Source of the DNA: Liolophura sinensis
Taxonomy: Eukaryota > Mollusca > Polyplacophora > Chitonida > Chitonidae
Direction of reading: 5' to 3'
DNA: 64,000 nt
NCBI RefSeq assembly: GCF_032854445.1
Contig: NC_088297.1
Span: 24,379,127-24,443,126, forward strand
A program made the position numbers and the translations under genes. How positions within the stretch are numbered: the first letter of the stretch is position 1; the number at the start of each line of letters is the position of its first letter. Below, in pieces: positions 1-13,469 of this stretch. Below the pieces are notes generated by a model. The model saw only the letters and a program-made list of their open reading frames with translations. It made no database searches and was not told the origin of the DNA.

Positions 1-1246
1 TGAGCAGAGGCTTTCGCCTGACATTTAAAGGCTGAAAGTAATTGTGTAATTAACACTGTAATTAACTCCGAGAAAATATTCTTTATCGATTGAAGAAAAC
101 CGTCTAAATATTATTTCTTATTGTTACAATATTCCTCTGGGCCGATCCCTTAATATATTATATTTCATGACTTTAATTCGGCCTTACTTATAATACTCTT
201 TTAGCATACAGATAACAATGGATTGGGTCGTGAGTCAAAAAAAACTTGTACCCTGGAAATTTAACCCTGTCACCAGAGCCAAAACAACTTAAGCTGGTGT
301 TCATCAACTTAATTAATATCTAATTAGTATTTTTCACAAAATACATGACGTAGGTAAGGTCAACGTGGGGAACCATACCATTCAAGATAGTGACACAAAG
401 GTATCTGAGGTAGATTTCGAAAAGAAATCTTTTTCACTGAAGTAAACGATCTATATATTTTGTACACACGAATGTTGAAAGCTTTACTGCCCTAGAATTG
501 TTTCCGCATAACACATGTTAGTCGCGAATATATTTTACTTCTAGTTTCCAAAACTTAGCCTTTCAATGCAAAGAAAGGTTTAAAAAGAGGTAAGCATCAG
601 TGAACAGATCATTTAAAACTGTTTCTTTCCTTGCAATTTAGATATTTTTACTAAATTAAAATGCACCCATGTGGTCTCTGTTCCTTCTTTTAATGCATAC
701 ATGTTTAAATATTGCTTTCTCTTTAAATTTAAATCTTTGGGTTTTTTTTTACTAAATTCAAAATACTTTATGTAACTAGTGATGTACAGCATTTTGACAT
801 TTCAGTCTTTATGAATTTCCATAGCAAAGTTAAAGAAGTATAAAATTTTTTTTAAAAAAACCTAATTAAAAACATGGATTATATTTCTCAGTTTCTTTGA
901 CGAAATGAAATGCAATTTAGTGACAAAGATTTATTATGGGTTTTAAAGATCATTTTAATAATATTGGAAACTATCATTAAGAACTTATATTTTATACGCC
1001 TCTCTCTGCTATAACAACTCGAGAAAGACTATGCCTCTCTCTATCCTTACAACTCCGACTCAGAAAGACTATGCCTCTCTGCTGTTACAGCCATGGCCGA
1101 TAAAAAATAAGCCTTTTTCTGGTTTTACATCTCTGGATGAGTAAGACTACATGTACACCCTCCTCCTGTTGGAAATCTGACCGATTAAAATTACACACTC
1201 ATTACAGTGGCATTCATTTAGTACTAAATTGACTAAATGCTGTTAC
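1..1246. other. AT-rich intron sequence
   Basis: Probably an intron of the EGF gene. A short repeat (GAAAGACTATGCCTCTCTCT types) occurs at about 995-1085. No further EGF exon is visible. Confidence 0.5.
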
Positions 1247-1381
1247 CTGTAGGTGTCTGACAGGAGATCCCTTCCCATCCAGGAGCACAGCCCTCTCCCG
1301 AACACCGATCAGAGCCGCAATAAAAGGTATTATTACAATGACAAATGTTGCCACATTTGGTTGCACTCGATGCTTCACACA
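1247..1381 (-). CDS. EGF-domain protein, exon 3 (EGF-like 2)
   Basis: A 135-bp, phase 1 to 1 exon (acceptor ATTTCAG, donor GTAACA). It encodes CEASSATKCGNICHC, then NNTFYCGSDRCSGEGC and APGWEGISCQTPT. The cysteine spacing equals that of exon 2, so the two arose by module duplication. The gene continues beyond position 1. Whether it ends as a receptor phosphatase, a scavenger receptor or something else cannot be seen here. Confidence 0.85.
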
Positions 1382-2013
1382 CTGAAATATAAAGAGACGA
1401 AACTGTAAGTGTGGTAATGGGTCACAGGACACATACTATAAACCTATACTATACACACAGTATAAATGGTAATGAGTCATATATAGAAAAAGATTCTACA
1501 ACACAACAGCATGAATATAAATGCATCAAGATTCTGATGTCTTTGCATTCATGTCTGTTTTTTAATCATATCACTTAGTAGACACTAATAAAAATATATT
1601 GCATATAATGCATTTGATATTGGTCAGAATTGGTCAGTTTTATGGGGTTTTTTTTAATTTGTCATTCGATCACACGACTTCATTGGCTAAGGGCAGCGAG
1701 TCCGCGCAAGCATGAGGGTTAATGATCCGGATGCGAGCTTGTTTGGGACAAAGTTACAGCACTAGACGTTATCATTGTCGCTTATGGAAAATTAATGGGG
1801 GTCTAAGGCCGTATCCTTTGTAGGGCTGTACAAGCACAGAGATTCTGGTAACACTGGAATATCACTGGAATAACACTATATATTAAATACTGTACAGTAT
1901 GAAGAGGAATGTTTTCGATATCAGAAAAATCTGAGTGGTGAAGATAATGGCTCTATCCTGTAAACTGAATCTATAACCAATATTCACATACATGTGCCTT
2001 TACTAAAACGCAC

Positions 2014-2909
2014 TAAAAACGCACCAGTGATAAAATGGAATTGACACTAAACCAATTCTTATTTGTTGTTGGCTGTGTATTACATTAAACACTCAGATAA
2101 GTCAGTTACGCGTTAGTAATGACAAGTGTCACTGGAAAGTATACAAATTACATGTAGAGGAAATGAAACACACAAGAGGTCCAAAGACAAGTTAGTACCA
2201 GGTATGACCACCCTTGTTTGCAATGCATACCATAAAACACTATCAGTCTCCGTGTAACAGTGTTTGGTAGCCTGCGCTACTCACGTTGATGTTTACGGAA
2301 ACAGGGGGCAACGCGACGCCTTAAAATGACGTCCCTGCATTAACGCGACCAGTGTATACATGGAGGCGTGTCCTGTGATTAAAAGTGATACCGCAGCAAG
2401 ATAATGTTCACCACCGCGTATAAGTTCGCTGGGGTGCCTGAGATGAATTTCGTCAGAGAAGAGAACGCCATAACAGCGTCGAAGTAACCATTGTCTGTTC
2501 AGTCTTGTGTTGGTATTGTGGTGACATCCAAACCTTGCTGCTATAGCCCTTGTAGTCAAGCCAACTTCAGTCAAGGCAGTAGCGCGCTCCCGTTCCCCAA
2601 GTGTCAATTGCAACACTGCGTCTTCGGTGCTATTCCGCTGCTACAGCGATTGTGCGGAGAGCCATTGAATGCCTTCCCTTTATACCCCATTTCTGTACTC
2701 AAAATTCATACTTCTGAATTTTTTGTGCTTTTCAGGTGTAAAAACGTGTTTTCCCGTCCTGTACCCTGTTGCGTTTTGGTGACGACCCACACAAAGGTTA
2801 CCAGACTACACATCATCTTTGGAGCTTCCTTACTCCTAACCATGGATAGTTCCGTTTTTATTCTCAGACTATCATCATATTTTAATGGATTCATGTTGGT
2901 GCGTTTTTA
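2014..2909 (-). mobile_element. Tc1/mariner-like element, internally deleted
   Basis: About 13-bp inverted ends (TAAAAACGCACCA at 2014 and its complement ending at 2909) with TA at both edges. Inside, on the minus strand, 2293-2616 keeps a helix-turn-helix start (MLQLTLGERERATALTEVGL, then TTRAIAARFGCHHN) and, after a deletion, part of the catalytic region with the VLFSDE motif. It is too short for a working transposase. The inverted ends are short, so the outer limits are less sure than the transposase remnant. Confidence 0.7.
2293..2616 (-). pseudogene. Tc1/mariner-type transposase remnant
   Basis: 107 codons hold an N-terminal DNA-binding helix-turn-helix (about residues 5-40) fused by deletion to a VLFSDEIHLRH segment, which matches the second Asp region of Tc1-like transposases. 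The rest of the catalytic domain is missing or out of frame, so it cannot be active. Confidence 0.75.
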
Positions 2910-3501
2910 AAGCGGTGCAGTATATGTACTAGCGGCCACAAACACTCACGCCCTTATTTCAATCCAAAAATATCATTTTCACCGATAATGCCTGTTTGGT
3001 GGGTGATTAACACGCAATCATTTCTTCTATGGCCATGAAACTTTTGTTATCGCTGCCAGCAAAATGCATAATGAATATGTAAAAGAGTTGTGCTCGGATC
3101 TCAAATTTGCTTTTTCTTATCGCACTGTTTTGAACCCGACTTGTTTATCTATTAGCTCATATATTAATATAACTTTCTTTTCTAAGAAGAGGTCACCAAC
3201 CAGCTGCATGCGAAATCTCCTGACGTTAAGCATGTACAAGACTTCCCCACTTACCAGGAAGTATCTCCCTCACAGAAAATGCCACGTGACCAATGTAAAC
3301 ACTGGTTAGAGAACGTCGGCGAAAACAGCCACAGGTAAGTCATCGGTAAATAAAGGCAGGTGTACATATATGAACAGGTGGTTGTACAGTGTAACTATAC
3401 AGGCCTATGCTTTGGAAGAGTACTCTGGTTCGTCAGAAGATATCAAATGTGTTTTGAAACTATGCCGTCCTGTAAGAGTTAACATGAATATCTACACTTA
3501 C

Positions 3502-3627
3502 CTATCTGACAGTCAGTGTTTGTCCATCCGTCCTGACAGCCTCCCACACAAATCCCTCCTCCACACCTCGTCCTGTTCGCACAGTGACATTCATTCCCAC
3601 ATTTAGTGCTTGATGTCAGGTTACAGT
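3502..3627 (-). CDS. EGF-domain protein, exon 2 (EGF-like 1)
   Basis: A 126-bp, phase 1 to 1 exon (acceptor ATGTTTTAG, donor GTAAGT). It encodes DCNLTSSTKCGNECHC, then ANRTRCGGGICVGGCQDGW and TNTDCQI. The eight cysteines, spaced 7-3-1-5-4-3-7, form an EGF-like domain of the MEGF/laminin-like type. Two N-glycosylation sites (NLT, NRT) are visible. Symmetric phase-1 borders are typical of shuffled extracellular modules. Confidence 0.85.
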
Positions 3628-3965
3628 CTAAAACATAATAGGACTCATAACTTAAGTGATCTTTTTGTGAGAAGTTTTTGCACATGCAAAACGTATGTAG
3701 ATGTACTTTAACTTCATAACCAGCTGAAAATGAACTCAAAATCAATCGCTAGTGAAGGACTCAGTCCCATAAATTGTCGGAGACTGATGAGGAAGTATTG
3801 GCCCTATTACAGCATAATGCCCAGTACACACATATATACATGTTCTAACAAAGGTAACGGTATCTCAAATGGACCTCGATCAATATCATCAAGGTACAAC
3901 AAAAAAACGCCTCAGACAATATCAGCAAAGGGATTAAACCACAAGCGTGAAAAGTGTCGTCTCTG

Positions 3966-4113
3966 CATTTTTGACTGGTGTTTTACGCCGTACTCAAGAA
4001 TATTCCACTTATACGAAGTCGGCCAGCATTATGGTGGGAGGGAACCTGGCAGAGCTCGGGGAAAACTCACGACCATCCCCAGGCTGCTGGCAGACCTTCG
4101 CACCCCGCCGTAA
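3966..4113 (-). mobile_element. SINE, family A, 3' half
   Basis: GACTGGTGTTTTACGCCGTA, CTCAAGAATATTCCACTTAT, CAGCATTATGGTGGGAGGGA and ACCATCCCCAGGCTGCTGGC. The tRNA head is missing. Confidence 0.8.
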
Positions 4114-5784
4114 GTACGCAACGCGGCATTTCTGGAGGCTTTATTCCGCCGATGTTATTTGTACAGAAAATATCATGAGATTAATTTTTTTTTGGTTCCA
4201 CACTGAAATATAAGGAGAAAACTAAACTCCTATGAATGAATCCTGACAATGGTTCTCATTCTGGTAGCGACGACTGGTGCCGAAGTAATATAAACTGGAA
4301 TAAACAGGCCTATAGACCTTTTTGGACTGGCTTGTGGGAGTGCATGTGTGAGCGTATGATCGAAGCCCATAGCTCATTTTTGTCCCAGTAGGTGCATACC
4401 ATGGTATACTCTAGGTGCCGTGCAGTGGACCATTGATTAGGCTAAGCATGCTCTACGCCCTTCTGTCGATGTGTCATGCGATAGGCCAAAACAGCTAAGA
4501 CTTAGACGCTCACTGGGCCGGATAGTGTAATATACATATACAATATGATATAGGAGTTTGTTACAGGACCAATATAGATTACACAACGTACTGCAGCCCT
4601 GTATTCAGGCGCTAAAACAGTATGAAGGTCGCTGTACTGGCTCAAGGGAATGCGAAAACGCTCAATATATAATGTTTTTTTTATTAATTTTCATTAATAA
4701 ATCGTTTTTAATGAGATGTTGTCTGGTATTTTCATTTGTGGCGTCATGCTACTTGCGATGGGCTATGACTTCTGCCAAAAAGGACTTTAAAATCGGCCAG
4801 TGAACTTTCAAATGGATCACTACAACTTGGCTAATACAGTCTTGATTTGGAAGTTTATAGGGAGTATTGCCAGACTGTATCGACTGTATTTTGGGCAATG
4901 AAATACGAAGTTAATAAATCTGGTTACAAGTAACAGGCATTATACCCACAGGCGTACAATTCGAGTGATGAGACATCTCACATCTACATGTGCAAACTGT
5001 TTTATTAAAGAACACTCCATACCTTTTTGCCATACCTAATTCTACTTCATCCGTGCTGCTAAGCTCCTGTAAATAGCTATACTATATATACTATATTAAG
5101 CATTTCCATAAACAGTTAGAATAAACACCTCAGGCAAATGGACAAGAAGCCGATTTTCACCTGTTAGTGAGACCATTTGCCAGCTATTAAAGTCGTCATT
5201 GCACTAGTATTTAGTTTGTACACTGTAGTGTTTTATATCATAACGTGACAGATGCTAAGTGCTGTTGTGTCGATATGGACCATAGAATCTTGATATGTTG
5301 TACATTGCCAGTCGTCGGTAGTGCCGAATGTTTGTACTCCGGCCCATTTATCCAAAACGATTTCGGCTTTTAACATAAAATTTCAATCCAAATTAAAATG
5401 TATACCTTAAATCAATAAAATTTTCTATGCTGATTTTTGGCAGTTGCTGTGCAACTTGAACATCCAGATTTAAAAAAGATCTGTTCTGTAAACAAGATTA
5501 AAGTTTTGGGGTCCATCTGGACAAACAAAAAATACCATGGCGGTTAGTTGGAGGATACCTGAGTGCCTGAGGTAAACCAGCGATTTTTGGTAAGTTTACT
5601 GACAGAGTTTCCCATATGTATATGAGTGCACTGCCGTTTTCAGCCTGCTTAGGGCGATGCACGGGGTGTACCTTAGTGATTGAAAGGCAAGCATCTTATA
5701 CGCAAAGCCCTAGTCCTTAATTACTTTACTGCTTATTTACGTCGGTTCATTCTGTGGATAAAGAGGGATGAAATTGCCATTATT
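4114..5784. other. Intron sequence of the EGF gene, nothing recognised
   Basis: No repeat or exon seen. An open frame at 4558-4803 (plus) is without motif. Confidence 0.5.
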
Positions 5785-5906
5785 AGAGACCTTGAGTTAA
5801 AAGTTACAACTTGTAACTTGTAACTTCAAAGTGCATTTAGTTTACTTATTCCGGTTTGAAGTTGGAAGTTACAAGCTGAATTTGTAACTTCTAACTAAAG
5901 GTCTCT
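5785..5906. mobile_element. Small fold-back element
   Basis: AGAGACCTTGAGTTAAAAGT and TACAACTTGTAACTT at the left are mirrored by GAAGTTACAAGCTGAATTTG and TAACTTCTAACTAAAGGTCT CT at the right. It is 122 bases long with no open frame. A similar motif recurs at about 14725-14745. Confidence 0.65.
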
Positions 5907-6354
5907 ATAGTTTGTTTTCAAGTTTATGTAACATGAGGTTTTCACTGGAGCTAAACTGTATTAACATGCCACATGCCAACTGATGAGAGCCAAATTCTGA
6001 ATTGGCAACTCCAAAGGTTTATTTGTTAACATAACAACAAAGCTTGGACTCGGCGTTTACCAACGATACCTTGCGACAAACAATCCATGACGCCATTGAG
6101 TTTTAGGGCTATTTAACCACTAGACAACCCTTATCGCTCCCCTTAAATAACTAAATAAATATGTTGGCCCACACATAATTTAAAAGAGGTAAATTCACCG
6201 TGTAACACCGATGATGTAGCGTATTGTAATGAGTTGTAACGTGATAAGTGATAAGGTGATGGGGACACCATTAACACCTGTGTAGGAGATTCAGTTCAGA
6301 GTATTATATACCCCTCACTGCCTGTAGATGTATACATATTGTGGAGGGAGACTG

Positions 6355-6672
6355 AAGTTAGCAACGAGTTAGTTGTTAGTTATTAGTTATTCGAATAACC
6401 AATAACTAAGCCAACACCGGGCTAGTTATCTGAATAACTAATAACTAATCAGCAGTGAGTTAGGTAATCAAATAACAAATAACATATTTGCTGCTCTTTA
6501 GTTATTCCAAACCAGTTATTGGAATAACTAATATCGAACTAGCAGCGGGTTAGTTATTAGAATAATTAGTAACTAACCAGCTGTGGGTTTGTAAATCGAA
6601 TAACCAATACTTAACCCGCTGCTGGGTTAGCTATTAGTTATTCAAATGACTGATTTCGAATAACTAACCCGC
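6355..6672. repeat. Palindromic AT-rich repeat cluster
   Basis: Units such as AGTTATTAGTTATTCGAATA and ACTAATAACTAACCCGCTGC follow one another in both orientations for about 300 bases, so the DNA can fold into many hairpins. Confidence 0.8.
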
Positions 6673-6874
6673 GGTGGTTTACCAGCAATGCGTTGCAACA
6701 AACAACCAGTGTACTTATTGTGAACAGTATTTGAGGTTGGGACTAAGAGCAATGGCGGAGATTAACGTGAAAGTCCCTCGAAGTCAGGAAATCCGGGATC
6801 AAACCCGGGTCGTGCCTTACCACAGACTTTAAAAGCTGTAATTGCTGCTGCCTCACATAGCGCTCGGAACTGAG

Positions 6875-7250
6875 AGTGAGTGAGGGAGTGCTTGGGGTTT
6901 AACATCGTACTTAACAATTTTTTCAGTCATATAACGACGAAGGAGTCCGTAGAGTGCATGTAATGTGCCTCCTTCTTGCAGGACGGATTTCCATTGCTCT
7001 TTTATCTGGTGCTGCTTCACTGAAGGAAAGTAAGCCGCCCGCCCGAGCCATAATACTGATACGGGTCAACCAGTCGTTGCACTATCCCCTTCATGCTGAA
7101 CGCCAAGCGAGGAAGTTACAACTTTCTCTTTTAAAGTCATAGGTGTGACTCGACCCAGGATTAATCTTTGGATCTACCGCCACGAAACAGACGCTCTGCA
7201 GACAGTGCTATTGGTCGGAACTGAGAGGCTAGAGCAGAGCAACTAGTTGT
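6875..7250 (-). mobile_element. SINE, family B, full-length copy, in an EGF-gene intron
   Basis: GCTTGGGGTTTAACATCGTA, then ACAATTTTTTCAGTCATATA, CGACGAAGGAGTCCGTAGAG, GTGCCTCCTTCTTGCAGGAC, GCCAAGCGAGGAAGTTACAA and the tRNA-like CGACCCAGGATTAATCTTTG. This is the clearest copy of the family. Confidence 0.82.
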
Positions 7251-7681
7251 CCCAGCGTGATGTGAATGAGCATATGTATAACTGAAAAATTATTAAGTAC
7301 AACATAAAAAGCCAAACACACATACATTTGAAACATACATACAGTCTTCCAATTTAAACAGAGGGTGCAGCAACACTAGGTAATCCTGTAAAGATGCTCT
7401 CATAAAAATATAACCGGTGTGCCTTCTGTACTATTCATGCCACGGCGAGCATCATCCGTACCACGGTCTGTACCATGAAATTTGTTAAATCAGTAACACT
7501 TAATTCTAAAAAAAATCATTAAATTTGATCAAGTGTATCAATGAGCTCCATTATTAGATCTATATGTGTTTCTACGCACTAAATTCCTTGTAATATATGT
7601 ATGGTAAGAGTTTTATCGAAAAGAGGCCTCTACTGCAGATGAAATTCGGGGTCAGCGAGAATACTGTCACGTGATATTTAC

Positions 7682-7751
7682 CTTGCCCGTAGCAGACCGG
7701 AATTAACGTCAGAACTACCAGGGTCAGCAGGAGTGACGAGAGCGTGGCCAT
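7682..7751 (-). CDS. EGF-domain protein, exon 1 (signal peptide)
   Basis: An ATG at 7751 opens MATLSSLLLTLVVLTLIPVC then YGQ, a strong signal peptide with a likely cut near CYG-Q. It ends in phase 1 at donor GTAAAT. The next exon begins in the same phase with AC, making Asp. The protein is therefore secreted or a type I membrane protein. Confidence 0.78.
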
Positions 7752-8264
7752 CGTGTTTGGACAATCGTGCGGTACCGTCTCGTGACAGGCACAGACAGTG
7801 AAGACTGAGCTAGCAGCGCAGTTTTCAGCGTGATCAAACTTACCTTAAAGTTGCCTGAGCAGGAAGTAAAAATATAGTCTTCACAAATATTGGTATTTAT
7901 GATGGCATAGCCGTCCAGCCACATGCTGCGCTGCTTTTTGTTCCGCATAAAGTGAGATCTAGGACCTGTATGGGCTCTATTCACGGAAAAAACACGATGG
8001 TGGTACTAAGGGCCTATACACCTGAGGGTCAGGGCCTAAATAGGCGTTCATGCGTGCAGGTTTATACATTATCTAGCTCTCGTGTTATTTATAAAACCTC
8101 GATATAAGGTTGTGACAATCTTAACACGGTTTTATACACACAGGAGAATAAGTCCAATCTACCTTATAGTCATTCTCACACAGGGCTTTTTACATACTGC
8201 TCGTGTATTGAGTTACATAAGCAAAAACATATTTGAAAGGCACAAAGGTATATTGGCGTCTTGA

Positions 8265-9119
8265 ATAGCGATGGTTTGATGGAGGGGGTATAGACATATT
8301 TGTGTTCAAGCTTCAGCAAATATAATCTGGCTAGTTTGATGTATGCGGGAAAGATATCTGGCTACCCTTTAAAGTATGTCAAATGAAAAAGACACAATAT
8401 TTATGTGTCACCACCATACATTTTCGCACAGCGCTATAATTTAGCTTGGGCCGGATAAAGTCTATATACTGCGGCACTTCGATACATATCTTGGTTGGAG
8501 GGGAGGGGGGGAGGGTCTTGCGTGAAGGGGCTAAGGTGGGGAGGGGGGATGTGAAGGGTACAGTAAAAGTGCAATATTTACGGCATCGAATCCAGCTCTT
8601 TGTATCAACCCTAATTATAGCCCATAATTACGTCACTGTTTTTACAATCACCGCCCCTTGGTATCTGCTTTGCATTATCTCCGGTTTTCCTGACGGTGTT
8701 TGTAAGTTTGGCTGTGATATATGCCACGTAATTATTGTTGTGTGTCGTCACTGGAAATATTAGTCTCTACAATGGCCAGGAAGACCCTGTATGTTTTCAG
8801 TCTTCTTGGATCAGATATTGGCTGTTAGACTGAGTGCTGAAAATACACGAATTTAATAATTACAGGTAACAGTAAGATTGCATAGGCAGATAGTTTCATT
8901 TTTTTAATTTATTTTCGTACAATGTTTCGGCAATATGACCATAAGGCTTGGAGAAAAACATTCAGACATGCGCTTAATCATTTAGTATACATTAGTTATC
9001 AGTACAAAGATTGAAGGAAAAGAAACATATATGTGAATTTTCACATGATCAATCTGCTTTTCATCAAAGCCGACAGTTTGAGCCATGTTTGACAGTGTGA
9101 ATGTCAGTGTCATTAATCA
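8265..9119. other. Upstream side of the EGF gene; G-rich patch only
   Basis: No gene or repeat recognised. G tracts at 8493-8550 (GGAGGGGAGGGGGGGAGGG and on) may fold as a quadruplex. Any promoter of the EGF gene would lie near 7752-8300, but I see no TATA box I would trust. Confidence 0.4.
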
Positions 9120-9280
9120 TGACAGAGATCGTACATAGGATGGTGGCTGTGGGTTTCCCATGAGTTCTGACCGATTTCCTCCCATCATAATGCTGCATGA
9201 CCGCCGTTACATAAGTGAAATACTCTTCAGTGCGGCGTTTAACTCCAGTAAAATAAATAAATAAATTATTAATAAAATAA
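9120..9280 (+). mobile_element. SINE, family A, 3' part
   Basis: GATTTCCTCCCATCATAATG then CGTTACATAAGTGAAATACT, CTTCAGTGCGGCGTTTAACT and an AATAAATAAATAAAT tail. Confidence 0.75.
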
Positions 9281-10204
9281 GCAAGTAACGTGGAATGACT
9301 CAAAGTCACAGATGGACGTTCATGTCAGCGTGTGGAGACAATAACATACCATTATGTTTAAGCGGAAGGCGACACTTCCCTCCATGTATAATCCGACAAC
9401 AGCATTTCAGACACCTGTTGTAAGATCTCATGTACTTGGCCTCATATTGAAATAACAGTAATATAATTTATAATTGAAATCGGGAAATGACCTAGTTGTT
9501 CAGGCTGCGTGGGAAAGGCCGGGCTCAATGCGAATCCCACTAACACCAAGAGTGGCCAATCTCTAAAGGACTTTCTTTAAAGGATACATGAAAAGGGTCA
9601 TGTAAAACGAGGAGTGTGGTTTCACAGCAAATGATTGAAAAATATACCAGAAAACTGAGATTTTTTTGGATTTTTTTAATCTTATGTTATATTTCTTGAT
9701 AACCCTCGGTCATTTAAAGTTGTCTTGACAGGTATCACCGTTGACTTCACCACAGCAAGACCGACTACTGGGACCTGAGAAAAACTGTAGTCTAAAGTCC
9801 TAAAAAAACTGAGGAGATTTTTTGTATTTTTACATGTCAGGCCACATCATGTATTACATATTAAGAAATAAAAACAAGCGTTTAATGTATCCTGAAACCC
9901 TCAACGTTGGTGGACAGGCCTGATAATGGTCAACCACAAAGTGGAGTCACACATCGCCCTCATTTCAGTGAGGCAGCATGACGTACCTAGGAGACACCGT
10001 CTTTTGCAATGAGGAACGTTTCCGGCCTAAAGTCATTCGGGTCCAAGCCGTGTATTCTGAAGCTCATTCACGTTCATTCATTACAAGAGGACAATGTTTA
10101 CTCCAGCCTGGACCTGAGTTGCCATTACGTGGGAACACGCATCCCATTGGTGACCAGAAGAAGGTTAACGGCGACAATATAGCACCAAGCGAGGAACAAA
10201 ACGT

Positions 10205-10432
10205 CATGGATCGCTTCGGTGGACTAATGGTTAGAGCGTCCGCCCCGAACTTGGGATCAAACTCGGGGTCATACCAAAGGCTTTGAAAATGACACTTGCT
10301 GGTGCCCAGCACTGAGCATTGGTTGATCCTGTGTCAGTATAATGTGACTGGGTGGGGAGTCTTCATATTACTGAAAAATTGTTAAGTATGAAGATAAACC
10401 ATAAACACTCACTCACTCACTCACTCACTTAT
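10205..10432 (+). mobile_element. SINE, family B-related, plus orientation
   Basis: A tRNA-like start (GGTGGACTAATGGTTAGAGC, then GGGATCAAACTCGGGGTCAT), then TACTGAAAAATTGTTAAGTA and a terminal (ACTC)n run. Confidence 0.65.
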
Positions 10433-11283
10433 AAACTCAACAATAAGGCCATCTTTTTCTATAACTTCAGATGTTTAAACATGTGGATCCCCAGATCCCA
10501 GTAGCCTTTTTGACAATACAGTTTATCACCTCCCTCCAGGTAGCCTACTGTATCTGATGTACATATCCAGTTGTATTAATCTCGACCAGGAAGTCTCTGA
10601 CCTAACCCCCAAACTGGTTAACGTGCAGAACAGGCTCGCACACTTTTCTCTGCACACACATGGATCTGTTTCAATGCAGCAAACATTCGCTGTAAGTCTT
10701 GACAAGGAACCGGTTTTTCTTCAAGTTTTCTTTGACACATAAATATAGAGACAGATTTTTAGTGAATAAGCTGTTGAACTGAGCCGCCGTTTCAAAATAG
10801 ACCATGCTAATTATCAAGTGATGAATGCGCCTGTGTGGGTTTAGGTACATTTTCAACAGTTCAGTCACATGTTGACAACGTGATTCTGTATTAGTCTTCT
10901 ACAAAGACTTCGTAAAATTATGTTATATTGCAGCGTCAGGTGACAGATCAAGGAAGGAAGAGGGGATTTCCCCAGAGTCACAATTATTTGAGCTCTACGT
11001 CTGTGATGATAACGTACACTGGATGACTAATCTGCTCAACCAGCTAATTTATTGAAACATTCATTCATCCATTTGTGCATTTTCCACGCCGTAGATAAGA
11101 GTGTTTTTACCGTGTTCAGTTTTCAGTGTGAAACGAACACGAATTTCAAGAGTAAACCACTGGCTTCTGGCAAGTAACTGAAGAATTTTTCCTGTCTATG
11201 ATGTATAGATCTTCGCAGAGCGAGTGTGAAAGCCAAAATGGTGGAAGACAGGTGATATCCGAGGAAGTTCATATTCAGCTGGT

Positions 11284-12202
<919 letters not shown>

Positions 12203-12380
12203 TAAGTGGCTGAGGGCGGTGAAAACATGGAATCTCGAAAGCTTTCCCGTCCAAGGCTGTAACACGACAGTGTCTCAATTTGCGCCTGCCTATCGTTTCT
12301 CGTGGGCAGAATATAAAGTGACAGCCGCTTGTCTGCTGTATACTGACATTTATTTATTTGAAATGGATAATGGATTTTAA

Positions 12381-12560
12381 CGATGGATTATGGATAATAT
12401 TTATCCATAACGAGTGGCATTTGTCCATATGAATAATTCAGTTATCGGTATAAATAATTCGGTTATCAGTATTAATAACTGATTTATCGATACCAATAAT
12501 TCATTAATCGATGTCGATAATTCATTTATCTATATCGATAATGATATTCTTTGATATCAT
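12381..12560. repeat. AT-rich repeat of about 22 bp
   Basis: AATAATTCAGTTATCGGTAT and AATAATTCATTAATCGATGT type units recur about seven times, preceded by GGATAATGGATTTTAACGAT and GGATTATGGATAATATTTAT. Confidence 0.75.
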
Positions 12561-13469
12561 TAGATTCATTTGTCACCTTTGAGATAATAATATTCAATAT
12601 GACTGGTCAAACGCATATTCTGGATTGATGGTTTTATAAATTTGAGCCTATAAAAGAGGCGTGACAACCATGTTGGTTACTGAATGCCCAATATTCCATT
12701 CCCGCGATATTAATACCAACCGTACTGAGTTTGTGTCGCAAGGACTTCGACTGAGAGTCGATCACGCTCTTTACCTATCAGTACATGTTTGGACAATGAC
12801 CAACCCACCTACCCCTCCCTCAAATCCCTCCACATGCGCACACACACCACCCTTTTTAGCTATTCGTGGAGACAGCTCAAATGACCGTTTGCGCAATCAA
12901 ACGTTCCTCGATGACCACTTGCCTGCCACCAATATGGCGTGTATATCTATCTATACGTCACACGTGGGTAAGTTCGTCAGTAACATACCCATGGTCGATG
13001 GATTACCCCGAGCACATCGGTTTCCCCCATGCATCGAACTAACCACCTTTTTGTAGATGAAAACTTCCTGAGTACGGCGTCAAAGAAGAATCAACGATTA
13101 TTTAAATGTATAAATATCAGTACATGTAAGTTTGATGTTGGTGTCGAAAGACTGTGTTGGCAGTTGCGAAGTCCACATGAGCCCTGTTGACTGTCCAGTG
13201 TCAAATCCCGTAAAGGAAGGCCCATCGGCTATTGGAAGCGACAATACACACTAATTTTACCACGCCAATTCTGTTGTGGATAATGCTCTTTTGGAGATCT
13301 GACGGACGTAGGGTTTGTGTACTTTCACTAAGCCCTTTTGGACATCTAATGGAATCTGTTGGTGTATAAACCCAGCGTGTTGAAAGCAGTTCCTGTTGAT
13401 AGGATACTTGACATCACCGTGACCTAACATACTCAAAGAGGAAGAAAACATAAACATGATGCCAAACTC
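12561..13469. other. Non-coding stretch, nothing recognised
   Basis: An open frame of 131 codons at 12661-13056 (plus) has no recognisable motif and no splice context. I do not call it a gene. Confidence 0.45.
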
